Of a DNA stretch of 64,000 bases, positions 1 through 8,887 are shown piece after piece. This DNA is from an uncultured Lachnospiraceae bacterium (GTDB taxonomy: Bacteria; Bacillota; Clostridia; Lachnospirales; Lachnospiraceae). Both the position numbers and the translations under genes were made by a program. The DNA is taken from contig CAMKQH010000022.1 in NCBI GenBank assembly GCA_946414885.1, forward strand, positions 1 through 64,000. The letters are read 5' to 3'. How positions within the stretch are numbered: position 1 is the first letter of the stretch; each line of letters starts with the position of its first letter. The notes below the pieces were generated by a model. The model made no database searches. It saw nothing but the letters and a program-made list of their open reading frames with translations, and was not told the DNA's origin.

Positions 1-415
1 AAGGTAGAAAGTACTTGCCTGAGAAGAAAAAATGGAATCCAGGCAAGTGGAAAAGGTAGAGAATACTTGCCTGAGAAGCAAAAAAGAAGTTCAGGCAAGT
101 GGAAAAGATAGAAAGTACTTGCTTGAGAAGAAAAAAAGGAACCCAGGCAAGTGGAAAAGGTAGAGAATACTTGCCTGAGAAGCAAAAAAGAAATTCAGGC
201 AAGTGAAAAAGGTAGAAAGTACTTGCCTGAGAAGAAAAAAAGAAGTTCAGGCAAGTGAAAAAGGTAGAGAATACTTGCCTGAGAAGCAAAAAAGAAATTC
301 AGGCAAGTGGAAAAGGTAGAGAATACTTGCCTGAGAAGCAAAAAAGAAGTTCAGGCAAGTGAAAAAGGTAGAAAGTACTTGCCTGAGAAGGAAAAATGGA
401 ATCCAGGCAAGCAAA
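1..415. repeat. Eight tandem 52-bp repeats, each containing a hairpin
   Basis: Units begin at 1, 53, 105, 157, 209, 261, 313 and 365, so the period is exactly 52 bp. Every unit carries a near-perfect inverted repeat, ACTTGCCTGA then about 16 A-rich bases then TCAGGCAAGT. Two sub-types mostly alternate (GTAGAAAGTACTTG and GTAGAGAATACTTG), suggesting growth by duplication of 104-bp dimers. The array runs off the left edge, so total copy number is unknown. No variable spacers are present, so this is not a CRISPR array. Function is unknown; hairpins in a transcript or a protein-binding array are both possible. Confidence 0.95.
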
Positions 416-568
416 AACGAAGAGTTGGTGCCCATCAGCCAAATGCTGCGCATTAGGCTGGTGTCGCGCTGGCAAGCCCTTCGGCTTGTCCTTCGCTGCG
501 CTCAGGATTGCAGAATTGCTGCGCACTTGCGCAACTGGCGACTGGCGCAAAAATATAAGCAAGTAAAG
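416..568. other. Hairpin-rich, GC-richer spacer without a gene
   Basis: This stretch between the 52-bp repeats and the sigma-factor promoter differs in composition from both sides. It holds several short self-complementary segments: CAGCC..ATGC-TGC-GCAT..GGCTG at 436-460, CAAGCC-CTTC-GGCTTG at 473-488, and repeated TGCGCA/CTGGCG words around 520-548. No convincing coding frame is seen. It could be a structured RNA or the decayed end of a repeat element. Confidence 0.4.
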
Positions 569-596
569 TGAGACAATCACCACTTCTTTACGACTA
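569..596 (+). promoter_or_regulatory. ECF-sigma-type promoter of the first sigma gene
   Basis: TGAGAC at 569-574, a 16-bp spacer and CGACTA at 591-596 match the general layout of ECF sigma promoters (AAC/GAC-like -35, CGT/CGA-type -10, 16-17 bp apart). It lies 44 bp upstream of the sigma-factor start. By analogy with ECF loci it is probably autoregulatory; that is inference. Confidence 0.5.
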
Positions 597-639
597 ATAG
601 GTGAAAGGAATGAAATTCCCTTTGGAAAGGAGACAGTCT

Positions 640-1197
640 ATGGACAACGGTGCAAGTAGCTACCGCCGTTTCCTAGAGGGCGATGACGAAGGCATTGTAC
701 AAATCGTCGGAGATTACAAAGACGGTCTTATTCTCTATCTGATTAGTTACGTGAAGAATATTTACGTTGCGGAAGAGCTTGCAGAGGACACGTTCTTTCG
801 TCTGATGGTCAAGAAGCCCAGATTTTCAGGAAAATCCTCGTTCAAGTCATGGCTGTATGCCATAGGGCGGAACGTGGCAGTTGATCACCTGCGGCATCAT
901 TCCAAGCAGGCAGACACGCCCATCGAGGACATGGAAGCTTATCTTAGCGATGAAACCGATCTGGAGCGGACTTACCTTCGGGAAGAACGGAAAATCCTGA
1001 TCCACAAAGTGTTAAAAAAGCTTCCACCGGACTATCAGCAGGTCTTATGGCTTACGTATTTTGAAGAGCTCTCAAACGAAGAAACGAAGATAGCAATGAA
1101 TAAGAATTCCCGTCAAATAAGAAATCTCCTTTATCGTGCAAAACAGGCCTTAAAGTCGGAGCTGGAAAAGGAGGGCTATTCTTATGAAGAATTCTGA
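640..1197 (+). CDS. RNA polymerase sigma-70 family (ECF-type) sigma factor
   Basis: This 185-aa protein has the two-domain ECF layout: a region-2 segment (about residues 10-90; LAEDTFFRLM, then FKSWLYAIGRNVAVDHLR, the core-binding and -10 recognition helices) and a region-4 helix-turn-helix (about 125-180; LPPDYQQVLWLTYFEELSNE). Region 3 is absent, as is usual for ECF factors. The ATG at 640 is preferred because GGAAAGGAG lies about 7 bp upstream; an in-frame GTG at 601 has no such site. It overlaps the next gene by 14 bp, so a membrane-bound partner is translationally coupled. The ECF-like promoter at 569-596 suggests autoregulation. The signal it answers to cannot be read from the sequence. 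Confidence 0.9.
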   Translation: MDNGASSYRRFLEGDDEGIVQIVGDYKDGLILYLISYVKNIYVAEELAEDTFFRLMVKKPRFSGKSSFKSWLYAIGRNVAVDHLRHHSKQADTPIEDMEAYLSDETDLERTYLREERKILIHKVLKKLPPDYQQVLWLTYFEELSNEETKIAMNKNSRQIRNLLYRAKQALKSELEKEGYSYEEF

Positions 1198-2212
1198 GGA
1201 AATGGTAAAAGATTTATTTGAACGACGGGAAGAATACCGCGCAAAGCAAGCGCAAAAACGAAAGACCATTGGAATGGCATCAGCGTGCGTAGCGCTCCTG
1301 TGCTTTGTCCTGTTGGCAGTTTTTGTGAATTGGAAGGCTTCGGGCGGAACGCAGGAGGGAAATCACGGGCTTACCGCGGATAACCGGGCAGGTGCTTCAA
1401 CAAACAAGAACTCAGCAAAGAATCCTTCGTCCGAAGGAAACCAAGTGGTTATTTCAGACAAGGAGGGCGTTTTCATACCCGCCAGGGAATTGCCGAAGTC
1501 TTCCGAGGACGCCGCAGCGGACATGATCGGTCTGATCGTTTATCAAGGTCACGTCTATACGCAGGGACCTGAATACTTTGGGGAGGATGCGGAAAGGATC
1601 CGGTCTCTTGTTGGAGATCACGTAGGCACGGCAAAGGGCAATATCGACGAATGGTCTTCCCAGGAGGACTATGCCGTAGAGTTGGCATCGACCATAGGGG
1701 GAGAGGTGTACGCGGTAAAGGGATATGATACAAGCTTTCGCATTTGCACTTGTATGGAAACCCCTGATGAAAATGGTCAGCCAGAGCTTTGGATCCAGTT
1801 TTATGAGTGCTTAAACGGCATCACGCTCACAAAGGGCAGTGATCTTTTTGAAGACAGATTGAAGATCCGTGGACGTATTGCGAAAATGGAATACCAGACC
1901 CATGAGGATTGGGATTACGCCATGGGTATTTATCACGAAGTCAGTTTCGCAGAGGATGTCTGGGATCAATTTATGGAGCAGGCGGATAACTGCAGTTTTG
2001 TTGACACTTACGATCCCAAGGCATCTGCAGGGCAATCCATCTACAGACATAATCAGGCGCACTTAAACCTTATCTTGGAAGATGGATCCGTTGTTCCTCT
2101 TCGCCTGCTCGAAGGCGGTTACGTGGGTTATGAGCCTCTTGGATGGTATTTTGTGAAGATCCCGGAAGACATATTTAACAAGGTCTATGACGCATGTGGA
2201 GGAGAACGTTGA
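1184..2212 (+). CDS. Single-pass membrane protein, putative anti-sigma factor
   Basis: The 342-aa product has a charged cytoplasmic N-terminus (about residues 1-27, many K/R/E), one transmembrane helix (about 28-48, ACVALLCFVLLAVFV) and a large extracytoplasmic domain beginning with a low-complexity G/S/N linker. It starts inside the 3' end of the sigma gene (14-bp overlap), the usual arrangement of a sigma factor and its membrane anti-sigma partner. No zinc-finger or RsiV-type domain is recognised, so the anti-sigma role rests on position and topology. The next gene starts within its stop codon, so the three genes form an operon. Confidence 0.6.
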   Translation: MKNSEEMVKDLFERREEYRAKQAQKRKTIGMASACVALLCFVLLAVFVNWKASGGTQEGNHGLTADNRAGASTNKNSAKNPSSEGNQVVISDKEGVFIPARELPKSSEDAAADMIGLIVYQGHVYTQGPEYFGEDAERIRSLVGDHVGTAKGNIDEWSSQEDYAVELASTIGGEVYAVKGYDTSFRICTCMETPDENGQPELWIQFYECLNGITLTKGSDLFEDRLKIRGRIAKMEYQTHEDWDYAMGIYHEVSFAEDVWDQFMEQADNCSFVDTYDPKASAGQSIYRHNQAHLNLILEDGSVVPLRLLEGGYVGYEPLGWYFVKIPEDIFNKVYDACGGER

Positions 2213-2586
2213 TCAAAAAAACTCATAAGCTAATTTACGTCATATTCTGTGTTCTTTTCTTAATCCTGCTTGTCCTGTTAATCATTTTACGGCATGGCTT
2301 AGGAGAAAAACCGGAAAAGAAAGAGGAAGTCGTCGCTAGCTGTGATTATTTTAATGGAGAGGTCGTAGAGATCACGGAAACATATTTTGTCTTAAAACCC
2401 ATTGCTGAGTGGAACTGGAAGGAAGTGACAAGGGTCAAAATACCGAAGACGAAAGCCTCTTTTAATGTTGGCGATTTGATTCGCGTCGCTTTTAACAGTA
2501 AGGCGATGGAGTGGAAGGAGGACGAGGTTTTGATTCCGATGACCTTCGCATGCTATCCTCTGACCGAAGACGGACAACTCAAGTGA
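2209..2586 (+). CDS. Small membrane-anchored protein of the sigma operon
   Basis: A 125-aa protein with a basic N-terminus, one transmembrane helix (about residues 8-28, IYVIFCVLFLILLVLLIIL) and an extracytoplasmic domain that looks like a short beta-barrel (FNGEVVEITETYFVLKPI ... VGDLIRVAFN), resembling small OB-like DUF3221-type proteins. TTG at 2209 is chosen because AGGAG precedes it and it overlaps the upstream TGA (TTGA); an ATG at 2194 would extend it by 5 residues. It is translationally coupled to the putative anti-sigma gene and may modulate the same pathway. Function unknown. Confidence 0.6.
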   Translation: MIKKTHKLIYVIFCVLFLILLVLLIILRHGLGEKPEKKEEVVASCDYFNGEVVEITETYFVLKPIAEWNWKEVTRVKIPKTKASFNVGDLIRVAFNSKAMEWKEDEVLIPMTFACYPLTEDGQLK

Positions 2587-2692
2587 TTTAGGTAATTTTT
2601 GAAAAAGTGACAAAACAGGAAATCTTTTGTTCCCCAACCTGAGGTATGATTCTTACGTAGCTACAAAAAACTCGTAGGAAGGGGGTAGCAGC

Positions 2693-3985
2693 GTGTATAA
2701 GGAGAGCATACAGAACACAATTGATTACGTCGAAAGCAATCTTCGGGCGGAGATGACGGCAACGGAGCTGGCAGAGCTTGCGGGATATTCAGTCTTCCAC
2801 TTTTACAGGATTTTCCAGTCGGAAGTGGGAATGCCGGTCATGCAATACATCTTGAAAAGAAAGCTTCTGAATGCCATTTATGAGATCGGCACCGGCCGCA
2901 AGAAGATTGACGTGGCGTTGGAATATGGGTTTGAGACCTATGCCGGCTTTTATAAATCCTTTGTGCGGGAGCTGGGATATACGCCTGCTGATTACCTCCG
3001 GAAGTTTAAGGTGAAAAAGCCTTACAGGATCAATTTATTTCAGGAGGAACAGATCATGTTAAGTCATAAGAAAATTGCGGAAATGCTGACCCTTTGGGGA
3101 ATGCAGGACGAGAAAATTGCCGACGTGGTATACGGCGAGAGCGGAGAGATCAGCGATACGGCGAAATACGTTGGAGAGGATCACGTCATCAAGTACACGA
3201 ACAATCTGGGCAACGTGCTGAAGACGATCAACATTTCTAAGGCACTGGAAAACGTGGGACTTGCATCTCTCACCGTTATTCCGACGAAGGACGGCAGGGA
3301 GTACGTGGAAAACGGAGAGCTTTATTTCTTCGTATCAAAGCGTGTCAAGGGCGAGGGCATCCTGGCAAGCCACGTTTATTTGGATGAGTATGAAAAGAAG
3401 GCGCGCTTTATCGGTGAGATCGTGGGACAGCTTGACCTCGCGCTTGAAAAGATCGATATAGCGGTAGAAGAAGTGGATCTCCTTGCAAGAGTGCGCGATT
3501 GGGCGCTTCCCGCATTAAAGGAAGTCATTGGGATGGACGAGGAAGCTATCAAGAAGTATCTGCAGGCCATGAACCGCCTGTATCCCAAGCTCCCCCGCCA
3601 GATCATTCACAGGGATCCCAATCCCAGCAATATCATTGTATCCGGGGACAAGTGGGGATTTATCGATTTTGACCTAAGCGAGCGGAACGTAAGGATCTAT
3701 GATCCCTGCTACGCCGCCACCGCGATCCTTTCGGAAACCTATGAAGAGGGGAACGAGGAAAAGCTTAAGAAGTGGATCACCGTCATGAAGGAGATCGCCT
3801 ACGGCTACGACGCCGTCACGCATCTTTCAGAGGAGGAGAAGGAAGCAATCCCCTACGTCATTTTGTCCAACCAGTTCATTGCGACGGCGTGGTTTGCAGG
3901 GAAAGAAAAGTTTCAGTCCATCTTTGAAGTGAACGTAAAGATGACAAATTGGATCTTGCACAATATTGAACAAATGAAATTGTAG
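2693..3985 (+). CDS. AraC-type HTH fused to an aminoglycoside-phosphotransferase-like kinase domain
   Basis: The 430-aa protein joins two domains. Residues 1-105 are an AraC/XylS double helix-turn-helix (MTATELAELAGYSVFHFYRIF; then VALEYGFETYAGFYKSF and LGYTPADYLRKF). Residues about 125-430 match the APH/choline-kinase-like family, with the catalytic loop HRDPNPSN (H306, D308) and the metal-binding IDFD motif (D325). AraC proteins usually pair with ligand-binding or transmethylase-like domains; a kinase partner is less usual. The substrate may be an aminoglycoside, macrolide or small metabolite. GTG at 2693 follows GGAAGGGGGT. The next gene begins 9 bp after its stop, so the two are probably cotranscribed. 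Confidence 0.85.
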   Translation: MYKESIQNTIDYVESNLRAEMTATELAELAGYSVFHFYRIFQSEVGMPVMQYILKRKLLNAIYEIGTGRKKIDVALEYGFETYAGFYKSFVRELGYTPADYLRKFKVKKPYRINLFQEEQIMLSHKKIAEMLTLWGMQDEKIADVVYGESGEISDTAKYVGEDHVIKYTNNLGNVLKTINISKALENVGLASLTVIPTKDGREYVENGELYFFVSKRVKGEGILASHVYLDEYEKKARFIGEIVGQLDLALEKIDIAVEEVDLLARVRDWALPALKEVIGMDEEAIKKYLQAMNRLYPKLPRQIIHRDPNPSNIIVSGDKWGFIDFDLSERNVRIYDPCYAATAILSETYEEGNEEKLKKWITVMKEIAYGYDAVTHLSEEEKEAIPYVILSNQFIATAWFAGKEKFQSIFEVNVKMTNWILHNIEQMKL

Positions 3986-3993
3986 AGGAAAAC

Positions 3994-5037
3994 ATGAACG
4001 AGTTAGATTTCTTGAAGGAACAAAGTTTTAAAGGCAGCCGGATCACAAGGGCATATTCCACTCATTTTGAAAAAAGCAACATTACACACATATGTTTGAG
4101 AGGAGACTTTCTGAAGGGAGAGTATCCCTATTGGGATTTGTATTTTAATGAGATCCGATTTTCAGAGGGAAAGGCACAATTAAAAGCTTATCTCAACGAT
4201 CTCGACTGCTTTCAGGGAGGGATTCTGAAAAACGTGGAAGTGACGCCGCTCCAGAAAGGATACGATGTTCTGCTGGAATTGGCCGCGGAAAATTGCGCCG
4301 TGTCCATGCACTTTTTCTGCAAGGAGTTTTCGGCAAGCGGTAAGAAGTACCGGGGCATGGATTATTCTAACGTTTATCAGGAGAAATATCCTGCCCTGGA
4401 CGCGAAATATGCCTATCTTTTCGATGCGAAATATCTGCAGAAGGAGGAACGGGTCGAGCTGACGGAAGGGTACTGTCTGATCGTCCGGAAATATGGTCAT
4501 AAGCTTCCAAAGGGCGCTCAGGTCTATGGAAAGCGAACAGAGCTTTACAAGGATGAAACATGTCTTTATGCATATACGAATTACGAAGGCCACGACCGGA
4601 TCCATAAGGAGATCCTCCATCATAAGAATGGTCACCGTTACTATGCCTTTCACGTAAGCCTTTATGGGATCAGTTACCTGGATCTGGACACCCTGCAGGT
4701 TTATCATTACGTGCCGGCGGGATATGAGCACGACGCCTGGGGGATGGTGGGAGAATCCTTTATCGTCACGGATCTTCATTATGATCCTGAGAGAAATCTT
4801 ATCGCCTACGGTGGATGCTACTGGGCAGATTGTTATAACGTCATGGTAGGTCTCTTGGAGGATCCTCTGAATTTTGACCCGCACCTCATCAGTATCCGCG
4901 CCATCCTTGATCCGGAAAATGAACGCGAGAATTGGGATGACGTGGATTTTGAAAGCTGGTGCGCGGAGGGACTTAAAGTCAAGACGGATAATGGAAAAAT
5001 AGAGCTGATCGGGAACGAAATTTTATTAAAAAAATGA
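3994..5037 (+). CDS. Conserved-looking cytoplasmic protein of unknown function
   Basis: A 347-aa soluble protein without signal peptide or membrane helix, not recognised as a known family. The second half has repeated aromatic/beta-strand blocks (HRYYAFHVSLYGISYLDLDT, then HDAWGMVGESFIVTDLHYDP and LIAYGGCYWADCYNVMV) resembling blades of a partial beta-propeller. It starts 9 bp after the AraC-APH fusion gene and is followed by a good terminator, so it is the last gene of that unit and may be linked to the kinase function. No catalytic motif can be named. Confidence 0.6.
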   Translation: MNELDFLKEQSFKGSRITRAYSTHFEKSNITHICLRGDFLKGEYPYWDLYFNEIRFSEGKAQLKAYLNDLDCFQGGILKNVEVTPLQKGYDVLLELAAENCAVSMHFFCKEFSASGKKYRGMDYSNVYQEKYPALDAKYAYLFDAKYLQKEERVELTEGYCLIVRKYGHKLPKGAQVYGKRTELYKDETCLYAYTNYEGHDRIHKEILHHKNGHRYYAFHVSLYGISYLDLDTLQVYHYVPAGYEHDAWGMVGESFIVTDLHYDPERNLIAYGGCYWADCYNVMVGLLEDPLNFDPHLISIRAILDPENERENWDDVDFESWCAEGLKVKTDNGKIELIGNEILLKK

Positions 5038-5067
5038 CGTTGAAGGGAACTCGAAAGCCTTAAGGGG

Positions 5068-5108
5068 AAGTCCTCACTCTGGCAAAAGTCAGGATGAGGG
5101 CTTTTTTT
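5068..5108 (+). terminator. Rho-independent terminator after the AraC-APH unit
   Basis: A stem pairing AGTCCTCACTCTG with CAGGATGAGGGCT (some wobble/mismatch), a short A-rich loop, and a run of seven T. Confidence 0.85.
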
Positions 5109-5169
5109 GTGCATTTTTAGGATGAACGTGATAAAATAATAAATTAAGAATCATCGAGAGGTTGAAATT

Positions 5170-6303
5170 ATGAAGAGGAAAGCCATATCACTTTTCATCG
5201 CATTTATAATGACTGCACAAATATGTGCATGCGGAACGAATCAACAGGAGGAAAGCATAGTGACAAGCAGCAGTGAAATAACCGAGGTAACCGAAGAAGA
5301 AAAGGCATCTGAAGAAGGAAGGGCATCCGAAGAAGGAAAAGCATCCGATGAGATGAGCGCGGAGGACAAAGGTTCTTTTGCGACCGGTATCGTGACGGAG
5401 GATGAGACGTCAGGAGCTTCATCGGAAGCCGCGCAGGATGGCGAGGATCCTCTAAGTGTCCTAAATGACGAGATCGAAGAGCGTTGTCCCGTAACCGTTA
5501 CGGCGACCCGCAAGGACGTAACATACGGAGAGTTTACCCACGGAACCTATGATTCCAAGACTTGCGGACTGGAGAGAGGCTATTGCATTCTTCTTCCCGC
5601 AGATTATAATACGGACAAGAAATATCCCGTTCTCTATCTCTTACACGGCATTTTTGGAAATGAGTATTCCTTTTCCGGGGATGCAAGCAATAAGATAAAA
5701 GAGATCGTTGGAAATATGGCGGCGGAGGGACTGATCCAGGAGACCATCGTTGTTTGCCCCAACATGTATGCGACTTCTGATCCGAAGCAGCAGCCAGGGT
5801 TTGACGAGGAGAGCTGCCTTCCCTACGACAACTTCATCAACGATCTGGTAAATGACCTGATGCCCCATATTGAGAGTGAGTATTCCGTTCTCACGGGCAG
5901 GGAGAATACTTATCTTGCGGGCTTTTCCATGGGTGGACGCGAGACGCTCTTTATCACCCTTCAAAAGCCGGAGCTCTTTGGATACGTTTGTTCCATGTCG
6001 GCGGCTCCCGGGATCGTGGCCACCACGGACAAGTTTATGACGCATCCGGGGCAGCTTCCGGAGAGCGAGGTCAAGTTTGCGGAGGGTGCGGTGGTTCCAA
6101 ACAAATTCATTCTTTGCTGCGGAACCAGAGATTCCGTTGTGGGCACGTACCCGAAATCCTACCACGAGCTGCTCGAAGCAAACGGAACGGAACATATTTG
6201 GTATGAGGTCACCGGCGCTGACCATGACAATAACGTGATCAAGAGCGGCCTTTACAATCTGTTGAAGCAGATCGCGTTTGACAAGGCAACAAAAAATGGA
6301 TGA
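5170..6303 (+). CDS. Secreted lipoprotein esterase (alpha/beta hydrolase, esterase-D/feruloyl-esterase type)
   Basis: The 377-aa product begins with a lipoprotein signal peptide (MKRKAISLFIAFIMTAQICAC; lipid Cys about residue 21). An acidic linker built from about three 18-bp repeats encoding EEGKAS-like units follows, then an alpha/beta hydrolase domain (about 120-375). The nucleophile elbow is GFSMGG (S253), LLHGIFG is an oxyanion-hole type motif, and ADHDNNV contains the likely catalytic His. Related enzymes deacylate sugars or plant cell-wall esters at the surface; the substrate here is unknown. It stands alone between a terminator and the promoter of the next gene. Confidence 0.85.
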   Translation: MKRKAISLFIAFIMTAQICACGTNQQEESIVTSSSEITEVTEEEKASEEGRASEEGKASDEMSAEDKGSFATGIVTEDETSGASSEAAQDGEDPLSVLNDEIEERCPVTVTATRKDVTYGEFTHGTYDSKTCGLERGYCILLPADYNTDKKYPVLYLLHGIFGNEYSFSGDASNKIKEIVGNMAAEGLIQETIVVCPNMYATSDPKQQPGFDEESCLPYDNFINDLVNDLMPHIESEYSVLTGRENTYLAGFSMGGRETLFITLQKPELFGYVCSMSAAPGIVATTDKFMTHPGQLPESEVKFAEGAVVPNKFILCCGTRDSVVGTYPKSYHELLEANGTEHIWYEVTGADHDNNVIKSGLYNLLKQIAFDKATKNG

Positions 6304-6337
6304 CGATTGCACTTGATAAATAGGCAATAAAAAATGG

Positions 6338-6366
6338 ATGACAACGGAACGCAACGTTGCTATAAT
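6338..6366 (+). promoter_or_regulatory. Housekeeping-type promoter of the transglutaminase/LRR lipoprotein
   Basis: ATGACA at 6338-6343 (5 of 6 to TTGACA), a 17-bp spacer and a perfect TATAAT at 6361-6366. The ATG at 6413 lies about 40 bp past the expected start of transcription. Confidence 0.7.
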
Positions 6367-6412
6367 GGACAATTGTGAGCAGAAAATCATTCAAATGATG
6401 AAAGGAACGAAC

Positions 6413-8221
6413 ATGAAAAAGAGAGTATTGTCCATTATGTTGCTCGTTGGCAGCATGCTTCTTTTTTCCGGATGCGGAAATAACAATGCCAAGCAGGATT
6501 CCGAAGCTTCTTCGGCCGTGGAGGCGTCCGGATCTGCAGAAAGCGCTAAAGACCAGTCGACGGAGGAACAACCGTCTGAGGAGCAGGTGCCCGAGGAGAT
6601 CAAGTATACCGGGAGTGAATATTTTTATAACCAGTTTAATGACGAGGAAAAGGCATTTTACGATCAGCTGAGAAGACAGGCAGAGGCATTTTATGACAGC
6701 GATCAGGAGCCTCAGAAGAATGCCGACGGTTCCTATTCCTTTGGTAATTTTGATCAGGGCAGTCTTAGCGACGAACGGGCAAATCAAATCGCAGAGCTGT
6801 TTTATTTCTCCTGCCCGAAGTATTATTTCGCTTCTTGGATCCTTCACCGGGAGAACGGCGAATGCTCGCTGGTACTTTGGGAGGATTATACTAGCCGCAA
6901 GGCAATCGATTTCTGGAATGCAAAGATTGAGGAACGCGCTTCGAAGTGGCTTAGTGAGGTGGAAGCTTACGAGGATGATCTCGAAAAGGAGAAGGCTATC
7001 TGCAGGCTGATCTGCGACAACGCGGAGGCTGGTACGACGGCCCGTCTGGATGCGAACGGAAATCCCATGGTGGATGCAAACGGCGAACAGATTTCCAACT
7101 GGAACAATCAGTTCATTGTGGGCGTGCTTGCGGAGGGCAAGGCAATCTGCAACGGCTATGCCAAGACGATGCAATATATCTGTAATGAAGCAGGTCTTGA
7201 GTGTCTTTATATTCAGGCTACGGATAAGGGATGTCACGCATGGAACATGGTGAAGATCTATGATGACTGGTACTGCGTGGATACGCTGTGGATGGACGGC
7301 TCTGACATGAAGCTGACGAACAAGAATCTGAACAAGAGCTATGAAACCTTCCGGAAGGCGACGGACAGCGAGGCACACACGGTACATACGAAGCTGGAAG
7401 CATACGGAATGAAGCTTCCCTCCTGCGTCAGGGATAACGTTGTAGGGGAACCGGAGCTCTTTAGCGGAGAGAAGGATGGCTTTGTGATCGACGGCGGCGT
7501 GCTGAAGTCTTATGATGGAACGGAGGTTGACGTCGTTATTCCGGAGGGCATCATGGAGATTGATGCCGTGGTTTTTAACGTTGACCACGACCTGCAGTCT
7601 TTTGCGGTTGATGAAAATAATCCCTTCTTTTGTGCCGTTGACGGTGTTTTGTATACCAAGGATCTAAAGACGCTGGTATGCTATCCAAAGGCAAAGGAGG
7701 GACCTTACGTAGTGCCTGACGGGACGGAGAGGATTGCGGACCGTGCTTTCCTGTACAACCGCGGAGTGACGGAACTGGTGCTTCCGGAGGGACTGAAGGT
7801 GATTGGCGCAGGTGCCCTTCTTTTCACTCAGAGCCTGACGGAGATGAATTTACCTGACAGCCTTCAGAACATTGGCTTCCAGAGCATGGGCGGGGCGCGT
7901 TTCCTGGATGGAAGGATTGTACTGCCGAAGGATCTGACGGAGCTTTACGGTTACGCGTTTATGGAAAGCGGCATGACGGAAGTTGTCGTCAGTGACGGGA
8001 TCACGGTGCTTTTGGATGCTCTTTTCCTAAACTGCCGTTCACTGGAGACGGTGTATCTCCCTGCAGGGATCACAAAGATGGGCCCCAACGTATTTGAGGG
8101 CTGCATCTCCCTGACGGAGATTTATTTCGCCGGGACAGAAGAGCAGTGGAATGCCATCGAAAACTTATCCGGCGCAATGATTCCCGACGACTGCGAGATC
8201 TATTTTGAAATGAATAAATAA
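6413..8221 (+). CDS. Surface lipoprotein with transglutaminase-like core and BspA-type leucine-rich repeats
   Basis: A 602-aa lipoprotein: signal peptide with lipobox LFSGC, an acidic linker, a transglutaminase-like core (about residues 170-310) and LRR_5 repeats (about 360-600). The transglutaminase triad is visible: Cys in KAICNGYAKTMQYIC, His in HAWNMVKI, Asp in WYCVDTLW. The repeats show the BspA pattern, e.g. IADRAFLYNRGVTELVLPEG and MGPNVFEGCISLTEIYF. Such proteins sit on the cell surface as peptidases/cross-linkers or adhesins. ATG 6413 is chosen over upstream in-frame starts because it begins the signal peptide and follows AAAGGAACG. It is monocistronic behind a strong promoter. Confidence 0.88.
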   Translation: MKKRVLSIMLLVGSMLLFSGCGNNNAKQDSEASSAVEASGSAESAKDQSTEEQPSEEQVPEEIKYTGSEYFYNQFNDEEKAFYDQLRRQAEAFYDSDQEPQKNADGSYSFGNFDQGSLSDERANQIAELFYFSCPKYYFASWILHRENGECSLVLWEDYTSRKAIDFWNAKIEERASKWLSEVEAYEDDLEKEKAICRLICDNAEAGTTARLDANGNPMVDANGEQISNWNNQFIVGVLAEGKAICNGYAKTMQYICNEAGLECLYIQATDKGCHAWNMVKIYDDWYCVDTLWMDGSDMKLTNKNLNKSYETFRKATDSEAHTVHTKLEAYGMKLPSCVRDNVVGEPELFSGEKDGFVIDGGVLKSYDGTEVDVVIPEGIMEIDAVVFNVDHDLQSFAVDENNPFFCAVDGVLYTKDLKTLVCYPKAKEGPYVVPDGTERIADRAFLYNRGVTELVLPEGLKVIGAGALLFTQSLTEMNLPDSLQNIGFQSMGGARFLDGRIVLPKDLTELYGYAFMESGMTEVVVSDGITVLLDALFLNCRSLETVYLPAGITKMGPNVFEGCISLTEIYFAGTEEQWNAIENLSGAMIPDDCEIYFEMNK

Positions 8222-8347
8222 AATGGGCCTTGGGAATTCTTACAAAAACGTAAGATAATTGTAAGGAGATCCGATGGAGCGAAATTTTGCCATATGCTAT
8301 CTTAAGATTACAGACAGGGAAACCTAAAGGAATCGGAGGAGAGAAAA

Positions 8348-8671
8348 ATGAGAGAAGCAGTGGCAAAGAAATATATGAGCATCCCCATGGCAGAGAGATT
8401 ATACAGCAGGGCAAATTGCAAGGTCATCGCAGAGCAGATCGCAAGCGAAGAGAAGATCACCGGCATGTCCCTTAGCCAGCTTTCCTGTGAGATCTTTGCA
8501 CATGCATATATCTATTACAATTTCAAATTCGTACCGAAGTTCCTTCGCGGCGCAAAGATCTTCAAGTCCATCTACAACAGCGTTGAGAACGGCGTAGATC
8601 TGGAGGACAACGGGGATAAGTGGTACAGAAGGATTGCTTACAGAATGATCTGGTTGTTCCCTGCATTCTAA
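8348..8671 (+). CDS. Small protein of unknown function (107 aa)
   Basis: A 107-aa basic, mostly helical protein with no recognised domain or signal peptide. It is rich in Tyr, Ile and Lys and ends in an aromatic tail (YRMIWLFPAF). The ATG at 8348 follows GGAGGAG about 6 bp upstream, a strong ribosome site. It stands alone, about 125 bp after the LRR lipoprotein, and is followed directly by a terminator, so it is a short transcription unit. Function unknown. Confidence 0.65.
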   Translation: MREAVAKKYMSIPMAERLYSRANCKVIAEQIASEEKITGMSLSQLSCEIFAHAYIYYNFKFVPKFLRGAKIFKSIYNSVENGVDLEDNGDKWYRRIAYRMIWLFPAF

Positions 8672-8705
8672 ATTATGGTTATTAATGAGCTTGGACGTTT
8701 TGAAG

Positions 8706-8736
8706 AAGGAAGAGGCAAGACCTCTTCCTTTTTTTT
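8706..8736 (+). terminator. Rho-independent terminator
   Basis: A perfect 10-bp stem AAGGAAGAGG / CCTCTTCCTT with loop CAAGA and a T8 tail, 35 bp after the 107-aa gene. Confidence 0.9.
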
Positions 8737-8887
8737 GTCGGGAAAACAAGCGGTGCCGGGACAGGCGGGTTTTTGTGCGTTAACGCTTAAGGGGAGACTT
8801 GCAAATCATGATAAGTCGTGTAAAATAGAAAAGGAAGGCTTTGGCCGAGGGGAATGGAACGCAAAAGAGGGTCGGGGGTAAATCATA

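Noticed and set aside
1..415. CRISPR array
   Set aside because: Repeats are contiguous with constant 52-bp units; there are no unique spacers and no cas genes in the window.
4180..4884. Long minus-strand frames such as 4180-4884, 6239-7588 and 15212-15961
   Set aside because: They lie wholly opposite well-supported genes, lack ribosome sites and domains, and show the composition of antisense shadows.
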